Shown in pieces: positions 1 to 5,250 of a DNA stretch of 6,386 bases. Location: positions 1 to 6,386 of the forward strand of contig JAKADF010000208.1 in the NCBI GenBank assembly GCA_021820805.1, given 5' to 3'. The position numbers and the translations under genes were made by a program. The stretch comes from Bacillota bacterium. GTDB lineage: Bacteria; Bacillota; Bacilli; Alicyclobacillales; Alicyclobacillaceae. Every line of letters begins with the position of its first letter. Position 1 is the stretch's first letter. Below the pieces are notes generated by a model. That model ran no database searches. It worked only from the letters and a program-made list of their open reading frames with translations, and was not told the origin of the DNA.

Positions 1-1
1 A

Positions 2-553
2 GAACAAATCGTCGATGTGGCGAAAGAATTATTTCGTGAGAAAGGATATCACGCAACATCTATTCGTGATATCGCTGATAGGGCTGGTATGCTTTCAGGA
101 AGCTTATATGCCCACATTAAAACAAAGGAAGATTTATTATTCGAAATAACAAATGATGTGGCAAATCACTTTGTTCGAAATCTGGAGGAAATCGTTGCTT
201 CTAAAGCAAGTGCCACCGCTAAATTTCATGCTGCTTTTTCTGCCCACGTTGCGGTCGTTACAGAGCATTTGGATGCGGCAGCAGTATTCTCTCATGAATG
301 GAAGGCATTATCACCAGAAAGAAGAGAAATCATTCAACGAGAACGTGACCGTTATGAAGCATTATGGGCTTCAATCATTTCAGAAGGCGTTAAATCCGGC
401 GAGTTTCACGATGAGTTTGCGCGTTTTGCAAGAATAGTAACACTTTCTGTAGCAAACTGGCTCTACCAATGGTACGACCCGAAAGGTTCGTTAAAGGCAG
501 AGGAGGTTGCCGAAAGGTTATCCACTGTTTTACTACGAGGGTTACATATATAG
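2..553 (+). CDS. TetR/AcrR-family transcriptional regulator, 5'-truncated (likely PaaR-type regulator of the paa operon)
   Basis: A DNA-binding repressor of the TetR family, probably controlling the paa genes that follow. The frame is open to the left edge: codons before the internal GTG at 17 read EQIVDV, part of the usual first helix, so the true start lies outside the window and about 5 to 15 residues are missing. The helix-turn-helix lies at about 56-115 (SIRDIADRAG, then LSGSLYAHIKTKEDLL, the family's recognition helix plus the 'Y-H-x-x-x-K-x-x-L' pattern). The C-terminal ligand domain has FSHEWKALSPERR and ANWLYQWYDP, typical of TetR proteins near acyl-CoA catabolic genes. The stop is 27 bases before paaA on the same strand, which suggests co-transcription and autoregulation. 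In Thermus and some other bacteria a TetR-type PaaR is released by phenylacetyl-CoA; that this protein senses the same ligand is inference. Its operator would lie upstream of the window. Confidence 0.9.
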   Translation, partial: EQIVDVAKELFREKGYHATSIRDIADRAGMLSGSLYAHIKTKEDLLFEITNDVANHFVRNLEEIVASKASATAKFHAAFSAHVAVVTEHLDAAAVFSHEWKALSPERREIIQRERDRYEALWASIISEGVKSGEFHDEFARFARIVTLSVANWLYQWYDPKGSLKAEEVAERLSTVLLRGLHI

Positions 554-580
554 AATGCCGTTAAGGGAGAGTGAAAAGGC

Positions 581-1522
581 ATGGGGGATGAAGAACTTTA
601 CGCTCATTTTATGGAACGTATTGAAAAAGGTGAAAAAATTGAAGCAACGGATTGGATGCCTGATGATTATAGATTTTTAGTTTTAAAATTTATCCAGATG
701 CATGGTGTTAGTGAAATTATGGGTGCATATCCGGAGAAAGAGTGGGTACCCAAGGCCCCCAATATGCGTCGTAAACTTGGAATAATGTCGAAGGTACAAG
801 ATGAAATGGGGCATGGTCAACTCTTGCTTCGGGTTGCAGAAGAACTGGCATTGCCGCTTGGCCTATACCGGGAGGATTTGATTCACGATATATTTACAGG
901 CAACATTAAGTTTCACAACGTTTTTCATATGGCTGCACCTACGTGGGCGGATGCTGGCGTTATCGGGTGGTTGGTCGATGGAGCTGCTATCATTTCTCAA
1001 ACCGCATTGTTAAACACCTCGTATGGGCCTTATGCGAGGGTTCTAAAGCGAATCGTCGCAGAAGAAAGTTTTCACATGCAGCACGGGGAGTCAATTATTC
1101 TCGCGATGGCTAATGGGACATTAGTACAAAGGCAAATGTTGCAGGAAGCTGTGAACCGATGGTGGGAGTCCCTGATGTTTTTCTTCGGTCCCTGTGCAAT
1201 ATCTAAATCAGCCGAAAAAATGATGAAATATAAACTTCGTGATAAGACCAATGAAGAATTGCGTCAAAAATTTATAACGCGTTATGTCCCACGTATTCAT
1301 TCACTCGGGCTCACTATTCCTGATGGATTGTTGTCATTTGATGAATTAACAAAGTTATGGAGCTATACACAGCCAGATTGGGAGCATTTCTCAAAAATTG
1401 TTCGAGAAAATGCTGGGCCAATGTCGCAAGAGCGGATCACGTTAAGAAAAAATGCACTTGATGGTCAGTCGTGGGTTCGAGAAGCGATGAAAAGGTCAGC
1501 AGAACAAGCTCTGACGATATAG
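581..1522 (+). CDS. paaA: 1,2-phenylacetyl-CoA epoxidase, catalytic subunit PaaA
   Basis: Catalytic subunit of the cytoplasmic PaaABC(E) multicomponent oxygenase, which uses O2 and NADPH to epoxidise the ring of phenylacetyl-CoA. It has 313 aa, against about 309 in E. coli. The ferritin-like fold carries the expected carboxylate-bridged diiron ligands: E45 (HGVSEIMG), E75 and H78 (KVQDEMGHG), D133 (IGWLVDGAA), and E162 and H165 (EESFHMQHG). Other conserved blocks are DWMPDDYR (24-31), TSYGPYAR (146-153) and, near the C-terminus, SWVREA (297-302). The ATG at 581 is preceded by AAGGGAGA at 563-570. It is the first structural gene after the TetR gene, and paaB starts 14 bases beyond its stop. 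Identification rests on near-continuous similarity to remembered E. coli PaaA. Confidence 0.96.
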   Translation: MGDEELYAHFMERIEKGEKIEATDWMPDDYRFLVLKFIQMHGVSEIMGAYPEKEWVPKAPNMRRKLGIMSKVQDEMGHGQLLLRVAEELALPLGLYREDLIHDIFTGNIKFHNVFHMAAPTWADAGVIGWLVDGAAIISQTALLNTSYGPYARVLKRIVAEESFHMQHGESIILAMANGTLVQRQMLQEAVNRWWESLMFFFGPCAISKSAEKMMKYKLRDKTNEELRQKFITRYVPRIHSLGLTIPDGLLSFDELTKLWSYTQPDWEHFSKIVRENAGPMSQERITLRKNALDGQSWVREAMKRSAEQALTI

Positions 1523-1529
1523 AAAGGGG
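1523..1529 (+). promoter_or_regulatory. Ribosome binding site of paaB, favours start at 1537
   Basis: AAAGGGG at 1523-1529 directly follows the paaA stop. Two ATG codons lie in tandem at 1534 and 1537. The spacing is 4 bases to the first and 7 to the second, so 1537 is the better start. Choosing 1534 adds only one Met. Confidence 0.6.
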
Positions 1530-1536
1530 CAAAATG

Positions 1537-1875
1537 ATGTCTGAAGCGAGTAAATCTGGACTCTATGATGTCTATGAAGTTTTTATTCAGAATACACACC
1601 TAGACCACCATCAACACGTTGGGAGCGTACTCGCACCGTCGCCCGATATTGCACTTCACTTGGCTAGGGAAAACTTTCTGCGCAGAGACAAGGCTGTGTG
1701 TGTCTGGGTAGTTCCAAAAAAATATGTTTCGAGTACAGAGTATTCGGATAAGGATTTTTTTGCCTCTGAATTTGATAGGGCTTATAGGCGCGTTGATGGT
1801 TACTCGGAAAACGCTGCACTTTGGAAAATGTTTAAACAGCGGCAATTACAGTGGGAGGATATTGTAAAGGACTGA
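1537..1875 (+). CDS. paaB: 1,2-phenylacetyl-CoA epoxidase, subunit PaaB
   Basis: Small non-catalytic subunit of the phenylacetyl-CoA epoxidase, thought to bridge PaaA-PaaC units in the complex. It has 112 aa, against about 95 in E. coli PaaB; the extra length is a short N-terminal tail and a C-terminal end rich in charged and aromatic residues. Diagnostic blocks are YDVYEVFIQ (10-18), HQHVGSVLAP (25-34), ALHLARENFLRR (39-50) and CVWVVPKKYV (55-64), which line up with the E. coli 'YEVFVRG...HRHVGSLHA...ARDAYTRR...IWVV' pattern. The frame can be extended upstream to 1471 inside paaA, but no ribosome binding site supports that start and it would overlap the conserved PaaA C-terminus. The stop is 6 bases before paaC, so the two are probably translated in a coupled manner. 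Confidence 0.93.
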   Translation: MSEASKSGLYDVYEVFIQNTHLDHHQHVGSVLAPSPDIALHLARENFLRRDKAVCVWVVPKKYVSSTEYSDKDFFASEFDRAYRRVDGYSENAALWKMFKQRQLQWEDIVKD

Positions 1876-1881
1876 TGTCTG

Positions 1882-2676
1882 ATGATAAAAATTGAAAATG
1901 CGAAAGAAGCGCAAAAAGATAAAGAATACGTGAATGCGTTAATTCGTTTCCTGTATATGGTGGCGGACGATGAATTGGTCATTGGACACCGTGATTCAGA
2001 ATGGCTGGGTGTTGCACCTGAGATTGAAGAAGATATCGCATTTAGTTCTATTGCACAGGATGAGGTTGGTCACGCAAACTACTTTTATTCGTTACTCGAA
2101 GAGTTTGGTGAGGGCGATATTGATGTGATTGCTTTTGAAAGGAAATCTCCTCAAAGAATGAATGCGGTGTTTGTGGAACTTCCAAACGGAGATTGGGCGA
2201 AAACCATTTTGAGGCATTACCTGTATGATACTTTTGACGATGTTCGGTTAGATGCAATGATAGATTCATCCTATTTACCTATTGCATTTGGTGCACGAAA
2301 GATGAAACGGGAAGAACATTATCATTTAATCCACATGGAGACTTTAGTTCGTCGTTTAGGGACTGCAGGCGGAGAAGCATTGGAACGGTTAAAAAGAGGT
2401 TTTGGAATTTTGTGGGGGAATGTTGGCGATTTGTTTGCACTTCCTGAAGGTTTTAAAGAGTTTTCTGAATTCGGTATTTTAACACAAACCGTTTCGGATT
2501 TACAGCGTGAATGGCTTTTGCGTATTGAAAAGGTGCTTAAGGAGTCTGGCATTATTGATAAAACAGCAAAACTCACAGTCCCTGTTGGGACGCGGACTAA
2601 TCATTCCGATGCACTAGATGAGTTGATTGAGACACTTTTGGAAGTTCATGAAATTGATAGATCTGCAACATGGTAG
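1882..2676 (+). CDS. paaC: 1,2-phenylacetyl-CoA epoxidase, subunit PaaC
   Basis: Ferritin-like partner of PaaA in the phenylacetyl-CoA epoxidase, usually regarded as the structural subunit. It has 264 aa, against about 248 in E. coli. The protein keeps SEWLGVAPEIEEDIA (39-53), VELPNGDWAKTI (98-109), a second long helical half, and a C-terminal Trp as in E. coli PaaC. Unusually for a subunit described as non-catalytic, it shows E31, E61 and H64 (AQDEVGHA), D116 (YLYDTF), and E145 and H148 (REEHYHL). These match the PaaA diiron ligand pattern; the E. coli protein, as I remember it, lacks the first E and the first ExxH. The ATG at 1882 has AAAGGA at 1866-1871, inside the end of paaB; upstream in-frame codons are stops. 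It lies between paaB and paaD in one operon. Confidence 0.95.
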   Translation: MIKIENAKEAQKDKEYVNALIRFLYMVADDELVIGHRDSEWLGVAPEIEEDIAFSSIAQDEVGHANYFYSLLEEFGEGDIDVIAFERKSPQRMNAVFVELPNGDWAKTILRHYLYDTFDDVRLDAMIDSSYLPIAFGARKMKREEHYHLIHMETLVRRLGTAGGEALERLKRGFGILWGNVGDLFALPEGFKEFSEFGILTQTVSDLQREWLLRIEKVLKESGIIDKTAKLTVPVGTRTNHSDALDELIETLLEVHEIDRSATW

Positions 2677-2680
2677 GGGG
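2675..2680 (+). promoter_or_regulatory. Ribosome binding site of paaD
   Basis: AGGGGG at 2675-2680 overlaps the paaC TAG stop and continues as TG, resembling AGGAGGTG. It rules out the GTG at 2680, which lies within it. It leaves GTG 2686 (5 bases away) and TTG 2689 (8 bases away) as the plausible starts. Confidence 0.55.
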
Positions 2681-2685
2681 TGTTA

Positions 2686-3189
2686 GTGTTGCTGTTGAAT
2701 GGAGAGCAAAAAGAAGTGCAACTTGATGCTTTAGTCTGGGATGCGCTCTATCAAATACATGACCCAGAAATACCTGCTATCAGCATTGTAGACCTTGGCA
2801 TTGTAAATGAAGTGAGTGTACAAGAAACGACTGTGTTCGTCAGTTTAACCCCTACATTCATGGGGTGTCCAGCGACACAATTGATTCGAAAAAATGTGGA
2901 GAATGAGCTCTATAAAATAATAGGAGTCAGTAATGTCTCTGTTAAATTTGTGTATGACCCGCCATGGACATCAGATAGAATTTCAGAGAAAGGACGTCAA
3001 AACCTGCACAAGTTTGGAATTTCCCCGCCAAAATGCCAATTGCATAAATTGAAAACATTTACTGCAACATGCCCATTTTGTGAATCAGAAAATACCGTAC
3101 TTGAAAATATGTTTGGACCTACCGCTTGTCGTTCAATGTTTTATTGCAGATCTTGTCATCAGCCGTTTGAAGCGATGAAACCGGTTTGA
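2686..3189 (+). CDS. paaD: Phenylacetate degradation protein PaaD (MIP18/DUF59 family, Fe-S assembly accessory protein)
   Basis: Accessory protein for the phenylacetyl-CoA epoxidase. It is required for the pathway, and its family points to Fe-S cluster delivery, probably to the reductase component. It has 167 aa from GTG 2686 (166 from TTG 2689), against about 165 in E. coli. The N-terminal MIP18-like domain shows DPEIP (26-30), IVDLGIV (34-40) and TPTFMGCPAT (55-64) with the reactive Cys at 61, followed by DPPWTSD (91-97) and GISPP (111-115). The C-terminal part is a zinc-ribbon-like module with C129, C132, C148, C154 and C157 (CPFC, then TACRSMFYCRSC), as in E. coli PaaD. There is no ATG near the beginning, so a GTG or TTG start is needed. 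It is the last paa gene in the cluster: paaE does not follow, and an inverted repeat comes 31 bases after the stop. Confidence 0.94.
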   Translation: MLLLNGEQKEVQLDALVWDALYQIHDPEIPAISIVDLGIVNEVSVQETTVFVSLTPTFMGCPATQLIRKNVENELYKIIGVSNVSVKFVYDPPWTSDRISEKGRQNLHKFGISPPKCQLHKLKTFTATCPFCESENTVLENMFGPTACRSMFYCRSCHQPFEAMKPV

Positions 3190-3220
3190 ATGCCGTATTA
3201 AATCTAACAGCATTAAACGG

Positions 3221-3247
3221 GCATGGCCTATACGAACTAGGCCATGC
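3221..3247. terminator. Perfect inverted repeat between convergent paaD and galU, possible bidirectional terminator
   Basis: GCATGGCCTA at 3221-3230 and TAGGCCATGC at 3238-3247 form a perfect 10-bp stem with a 7-base loop. It sits 31 bases after the paaD stop and 10 bases after the galU stop on the other strand, where a shared terminator would be expected. Neither side has a proper U-tract: the + side continues AAGTCG and the - side CCGTTTAATG. Intrinsic termination is therefore plausible from position but not typical in sequence. Confidence 0.5.
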
Positions 3248-3257
3248 AAGTCGTATG

Positions 3258-4151
3258 CTATAAAGCAAATTGACGTCTGACTCGCTCGTCCGCAGAAAGC
3301 TGCGATAAGATTGCATCAGCAAGTCGGGGCTCCGCCATAGCAAACGATAGGTTTGCTTTCAGCCAACCTTCCAAATTTCCAATATCATGTCTCACGCCAT
3401 CGAATTGATATGCATCTACTTGACCTCTCAGTGCAAGTTGTTGAATTGCATCTGTAAGTTGTAATTCTCCGCCATGACCAATCGGTGTGTCTTCAAGTGC
3501 ATCGAAAATTGTCGGGGGTAAAATGTAACGTCCGAGAACAGCCAGGTTTGAAGGCGCATTCTCCTCCTTTGGCTTTTCTACTACGGTTTCAATCGGAATC
3601 CACTTTGATGTAAGCGATGACTCGCTTAGTGGTTTCACTATTCCATACTTGGACACATCATATGACGGAACATGCTGAACGCCAAGCAGCGCGCGGTTGT
3701 CTCCAGTGTAGTGTTCCATAAGTTGGTGGGTAACAGGGATTTTAGATTGTATAATATCGTCACCAAGCAGTACTGCAAATGGATCATTTCCCACAAATGA
3801 GCGGGCGCACAAAATTGCATGGCCTAATCCTAGGGGCGTTTTCTGCCTTACGTAATGTATATCTACTAAGTCAGAAATTGCCTTGACTTCTGTAAGCATA
3901 GTCGATTTTCTACTTTGTTCCAAGTGGAATTCGAGTTCAGGAGAGCGGTCAAAATGGTCTTCAATTGCCTTTTTAGTTCTTCCTGTAATAATTAGTATTT
4001 CTTCGATGCCAGCGTAAACTGCTTCTTCAACAATATACTGAATGCATGGCTTATTCAGGATTGGCAACATTTCTTTAGGCACAGCTTTTGTTGCCGGCAG
4101 CATACGAGTTCCGAATCCAGCTGCAGGTATAACCGCCTTGCGAACCTTCAA
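3258..4151 (-). CDS. galU: UTP--glucose-1-phosphate uridylyltransferase (GalU/GtaB)
   Basis: Cytoplasmic enzyme making UDP-glucose and pyrophosphate from UTP and glucose-1-phosphate. UDP-glucose feeds wall teichoic acid glucosylation, glycolipid anchors and exopolysaccharide in Bacillales, where the gene is often called gtaB. It has 297 aa, the usual length. The nucleotidyltransferase fold shows the UTP-binding PAAGFGTRMLPATK (9-22), PKEMLPI (25-31), EDHFDRSPELE (64-74), GLGHAILCAR (108-117), LLGDD (128-132), VEKPK with K195, and APSNLAVLGRYI (199-210). Near the C-terminus the usual D-x-G-x-K-x-G motif reads DIGNLEGW, so the Lys is replaced by Leu. Translation starts at TTG 4151, preceded by GAGGTGA; an in-frame TGA two codons upstream excludes a longer form. 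It is convergent with paaD and downstream of the DUF309 gene on the same strand (102 bases). Confidence 0.95.
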   Translation of the reverse strand: MKVRKAVIPAAGFGTRMLPATKAVPKEMLPILNKPCIQYIVEEAVYAGIEEILIITGRTKKAIEDHFDRSPELEFHLEQSRKSTMLTEVKAISDLVDIHYVRQKTPLGLGHAILCARSFVGNDPFAVLLGDDIIQSKIPVTHQLMEHYTGDNRALLGVQHVPSYDVSKYGIVKPLSESSLTSKWIPIETVVEKPKEENAPSNLAVLGRYILPPTIFDALEDTPIGHGGELQLTDAIQQLALRGQVDAYQFDGVRHDIGNLEGWLKANLSFAMAEPRLADAILSQLSADERVRRQFAL

Positions 4152-4157
4152 TACGAG

Positions 4158-4164
4158 TCACCTC
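4158..4164 (-). promoter_or_regulatory. Ribosome binding site of galU, fixes the TTG start
   Basis: On the - strand GAGGTGA (4164-4158) lies 6 bases before TTG 4151. Because an in-frame TGA overlaps this site, no upstream start is possible, and the next in-frame ATG would remove the UTP-binding loop. Confidence 0.75.
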
Positions 4165-4197
4165 ATTTTTAATGCACGGGAATCTTTAGAATAGAAG

Positions 4198-4226
4198 TTT
4201 ACAAAAGGTATTATACACGCTATAAG
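4198..4226 (+). promoter_or_regulatory. Sigma-A-like promoter pointing right, antisense to the DUF309 gene
   Basis: TTTACA (4198-4203), a 17-base spacer, and TATAAG (4221-4226): five of six consensus bases in each box, at ideal spacing. A transcript would begin near 4233 and run antisense into the 3' part of the DUF309 gene. No + strand gene follows before 4775. AT-rich intergenic DNA often gives such matches by chance. Confidence 0.25.
4210..4215 (-). promoter_or_regulatory. Candidate -10 box for galU
   Basis: On the - strand the sequence reads TATAAT at 4215-4210, about 60 bases before the galU TTG. No convincing -35 box lies 16 to 18 bases further upstream. galU may therefore have a weak or activator-dependent promoter, or may be read through from the DUF309 gene. 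Confidence 0.3.
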
Positions 4227-4253
4227 ACATTCCTGCTTATTTGTAGTCGAGTA

Positions 4254-4685
4254 CTAGTCTGGTGTGTGAAGCGGCTTAGGAATCCACACGGATATTTTGT
4301 CAACTGTTTCAGGGTCTAATATTTCAATTGTTACCTTAGGCAGCATTAAGTCTTGTATTACTTTTGGCGAAACCATCTGCATATGAACGTAAGGTTTAAT
4401 TGCATTAAAAATGGAGTCTATATCATCCCGGAGCTTTGCAGTGTTGATACCCTCATAATTCGGAACCCCTTCTAGAAGATATACCCTTGCCCTTGCCCAC
4501 ATTCGTCTGGCACCTGTAAGGTTTCCATTATGAAGGTGGTATAAACAAACAGCAGACTGAATCAGACCTTTAAGAATCACCGGTCGGCCTAGTTCCAGCC
4601 ATAGGTGCTCCCCGTATTCGTGGCATTCGTAATAATCTTGTTTCACATTAAAAAAATATAAATATGAAATGAGCCGCTCGTCCAT
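4254..4685 (-). CDS. DUF309 family protein
   Basis: A 143-aa member of the DUF309 family, whose function I do not know; the Bacillus subtilis relative is YpuF. The family signature is an N-terminal helix pair with YYECHEYGEHLW (18-29, key residues H22, E23, E26, W29), followed by KGLIQSAVCLYHLHNGNLTGARRM (39-62, starting at K39), matching the family's 'F-x-x-x-Y-Y-E-x-H-E-x-x-E-x-x-W' and 'LIQ-A-x-x-x-H-x-x-x-G' patterns. The conserved His and Glu residues could bind a metal, but this is inference. It has no signal peptide or membrane segment. The start is ATG 4685, because GAAAGG at 4701-4696 sits 10 bases upstream; a TTG at 4703 in the same frame overlaps that site and is unlikely. It is divergent from the 104-aa gene and may share a transcript with galU. 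Confidence 0.82.
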   Translation of the reverse strand: MDERLISYLYFFNVKQDYYECHEYGEHLWLELGRPVILKGLIQSAVCLYHLHNGNLTGARRMWARARVYLLEGVPNYEGINTAKLRDDIDSIFNAIKPYVHMQMVSPKVIQDLMLPKVTIEILDPETVDKISVWIPKPLHTPD

Positions 4686-4729
4686 GAAAGCACAGCCTTT
4701 CAAAAAAACTTGCTCTAGATTTAGTTTTC

Positions 4730-4758
4730 ATTATATACGCGATTTGTTACCCTAAACA
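4730..4758 (-). promoter_or_regulatory. Candidate sigma-A promoter of the DUF309 gene
   Basis: On the - strand a perfect TATAAT (4735-4730) lies 17 bases from a weak -35, TGTTTA (4758-4753). The start point would be near 4723, about 40 bases before the ATG. The -35 region overlaps the translation-initiation hairpin of the divergent gene. Confidence 0.4.
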
Positions 4759-4774
4759 TGAAGGAGGACATGTT
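4755..4774 (+). promoter_or_regulatory. Shine-Dalgarno sequence displayed in the loop of a hairpin abutting the start codon
   Basis: AACATG (4755-4760) and CATGTT (4769-4774) form a perfect 6-bp stem around an 8-base loop, AAGGAGGA. The loop holds the whole Shine-Dalgarno sequence, and the right arm ends immediately before ATG 4775. The repeat and the Shine-Dalgarno sequence are seen directly; any effect on translation is inferred. Confidence 0.5.
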
Positions 4775-5089
4775 ATGGGACAATGGACATGGCTACATAC
4801 TTTATTTCCGCTCGCGGACATTGAACTGATTAGTGACCCAATTGATGCAAAGACAGCGAATGTTATAGTAAGGACAATAAGGAAACTGCCGAATGTTGAT
4901 GAGGGTGGAAATACAATCTACGAGGTGCGCGTGGCACCCCATAATGTGGCTCCATTTCGAGGCGGCCCTTGGCTCGAACGCTTCCGTGAAGCTGAGTTAG
5001 CTGAGCCTGGAGAAGCAGTATATGCATTTCGAGCCAAACTATGCGAGGAGTTAACTGAGGCAAAAAAACGTGGTAAACCAGCTGAATAA
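4775..5089 (+). CDS. Hypothetical protein, 104 aa, family not recognised
   Basis: I do not recognise this protein. The ATG at 4775 is supported by AAGGAGG at 4761-4767 with 7-base spacing, the strongest ribosome binding site in the window, so the gene is probably real. The protein begins with an aromatic stretch (GQWTWLHTLFPL), followed by a likely alpha/beta region (ANVIVRTIRKL, TIYEVRVAP), a Gly/Pro-containing segment (FRGGPWLERF) and a charged C-terminal helix ending in KKRGKPAE. It has no signal peptide, membrane span, Cys pair or obvious catalytic motif, so it is probably a small soluble cytoplasmic protein. It lies alone between the divergent DUF309 gene and pckA, 161 bases upstream of the latter. 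pckA has its own promoter candidate, so a shared function cannot be claimed. Confidence 0.75.
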   Translation: MGQWTWLHTLFPLADIELISDPIDAKTANVIVRTIRKLPNVDEGGNTIYEVRVAPHNVAPFRGGPWLERFREAELAEPGEAVYAFRAKLCEELTEAKKRGKPAE

Positions 5090-5129
5090 AAATGGAGGAC
5101 TTGGTCTTTTGCCGTGCATTGTTGTGTCT

Positions 5130-5213
5130 CATATGGCACATAATAATGTTCACTGTTTCAACATAAAGTGTTATACTTTTTGAAGAGAAATCATTGAACA
5201 AGTATGTCATAAT
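5130..5213 (+). promoter_or_regulatory. Three CcpN-operator-like 11-mers upstream of pckA
   Basis: CcpN represses pckA and gapB under glycolytic conditions in B. subtilis; the operator consensus I recall is TRTGHYATAYW. Three 10-of-11 matches occur here: TGTGCCATATG on the - strand at 5130-5140, AGTGTTATACT at 5167-5177 overlapping the -10 box, and TATGTCATAAT at 5203-5213 downstream of the presumed start point. Their centres are 37 and 36 bases apart. Control by CcpN is inferred from these matches and from the known pckA regulon; the consensus is from memory. Confidence 0.45.
5149..5177 (+). promoter_or_regulatory. pckA: Candidate sigma-A promoter of pckA
   Basis: TTCACT (5149-5154) and TATACT (5172-5177) are separated by exactly 17 bases; four and five of six bases match the consensus. 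The transcript would start near 5184 and carry a 5' leader of about 67 bases. The -10 box lies inside a CcpN-like site. Confidence 0.5.
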
Positions 5214-5229
5214 ATGAATGAAATATTGA

Positions 5230-5241
5230 CCTTGTACAAGG
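5230..5241 (+). repeat. 12-bp perfect palindrome containing the start of the pckA Shine-Dalgarno sequence
   Basis: CCTTGTACAAGG at 5230-5241 is its own reverse complement. Its right end overlaps AAGGAG (5238-5243), which lies 7 bases before the GTG start of pckA. As RNA it could form only a short 4-bp stem with a 4-base loop; as DNA it could be a dimeric protein site. No function is established. Confidence 0.4.
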
Positions 5242-5250
5242 AGTGGTCTT

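Noticed and set aside
17..19. GTG at 17 as the true start of the TetR gene
   Set aside because: In-frame codons before it encode the usual first helix of the DNA-binding domain, so the gene begins outside the window.
1471..1536. Longer N-terminus for PaaB starting inside paaA
   Set aside because: The extra residues overlap the conserved PaaA C-terminus and lack a ribosome site. AAAGGGG at 1523 points to the ATG at 1534 or 1537.
3119..3343. 74-codon open frame on the - strand between paaD and galU
   Set aside because: It overlaps the zinc-ribbon end of paaD and the 3' end of galU, both strongly identified. It is an out-of-frame shadow.
4686..4703. TTG 4703 as the start of the DUF309 gene
   Set aside because: It overlaps the GAAAGG ribosome site that serves ATG 4685, and the added residues are not part of the family signature.
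4710..4737. TTGCTC, 16 bases, TATATA as a + strand promoter for the 104-aa gene
   Set aside because: Only three and four of six bases match the consensus, so it is too weak to list as a feature, though some promoter must lie in this interval or upstream.
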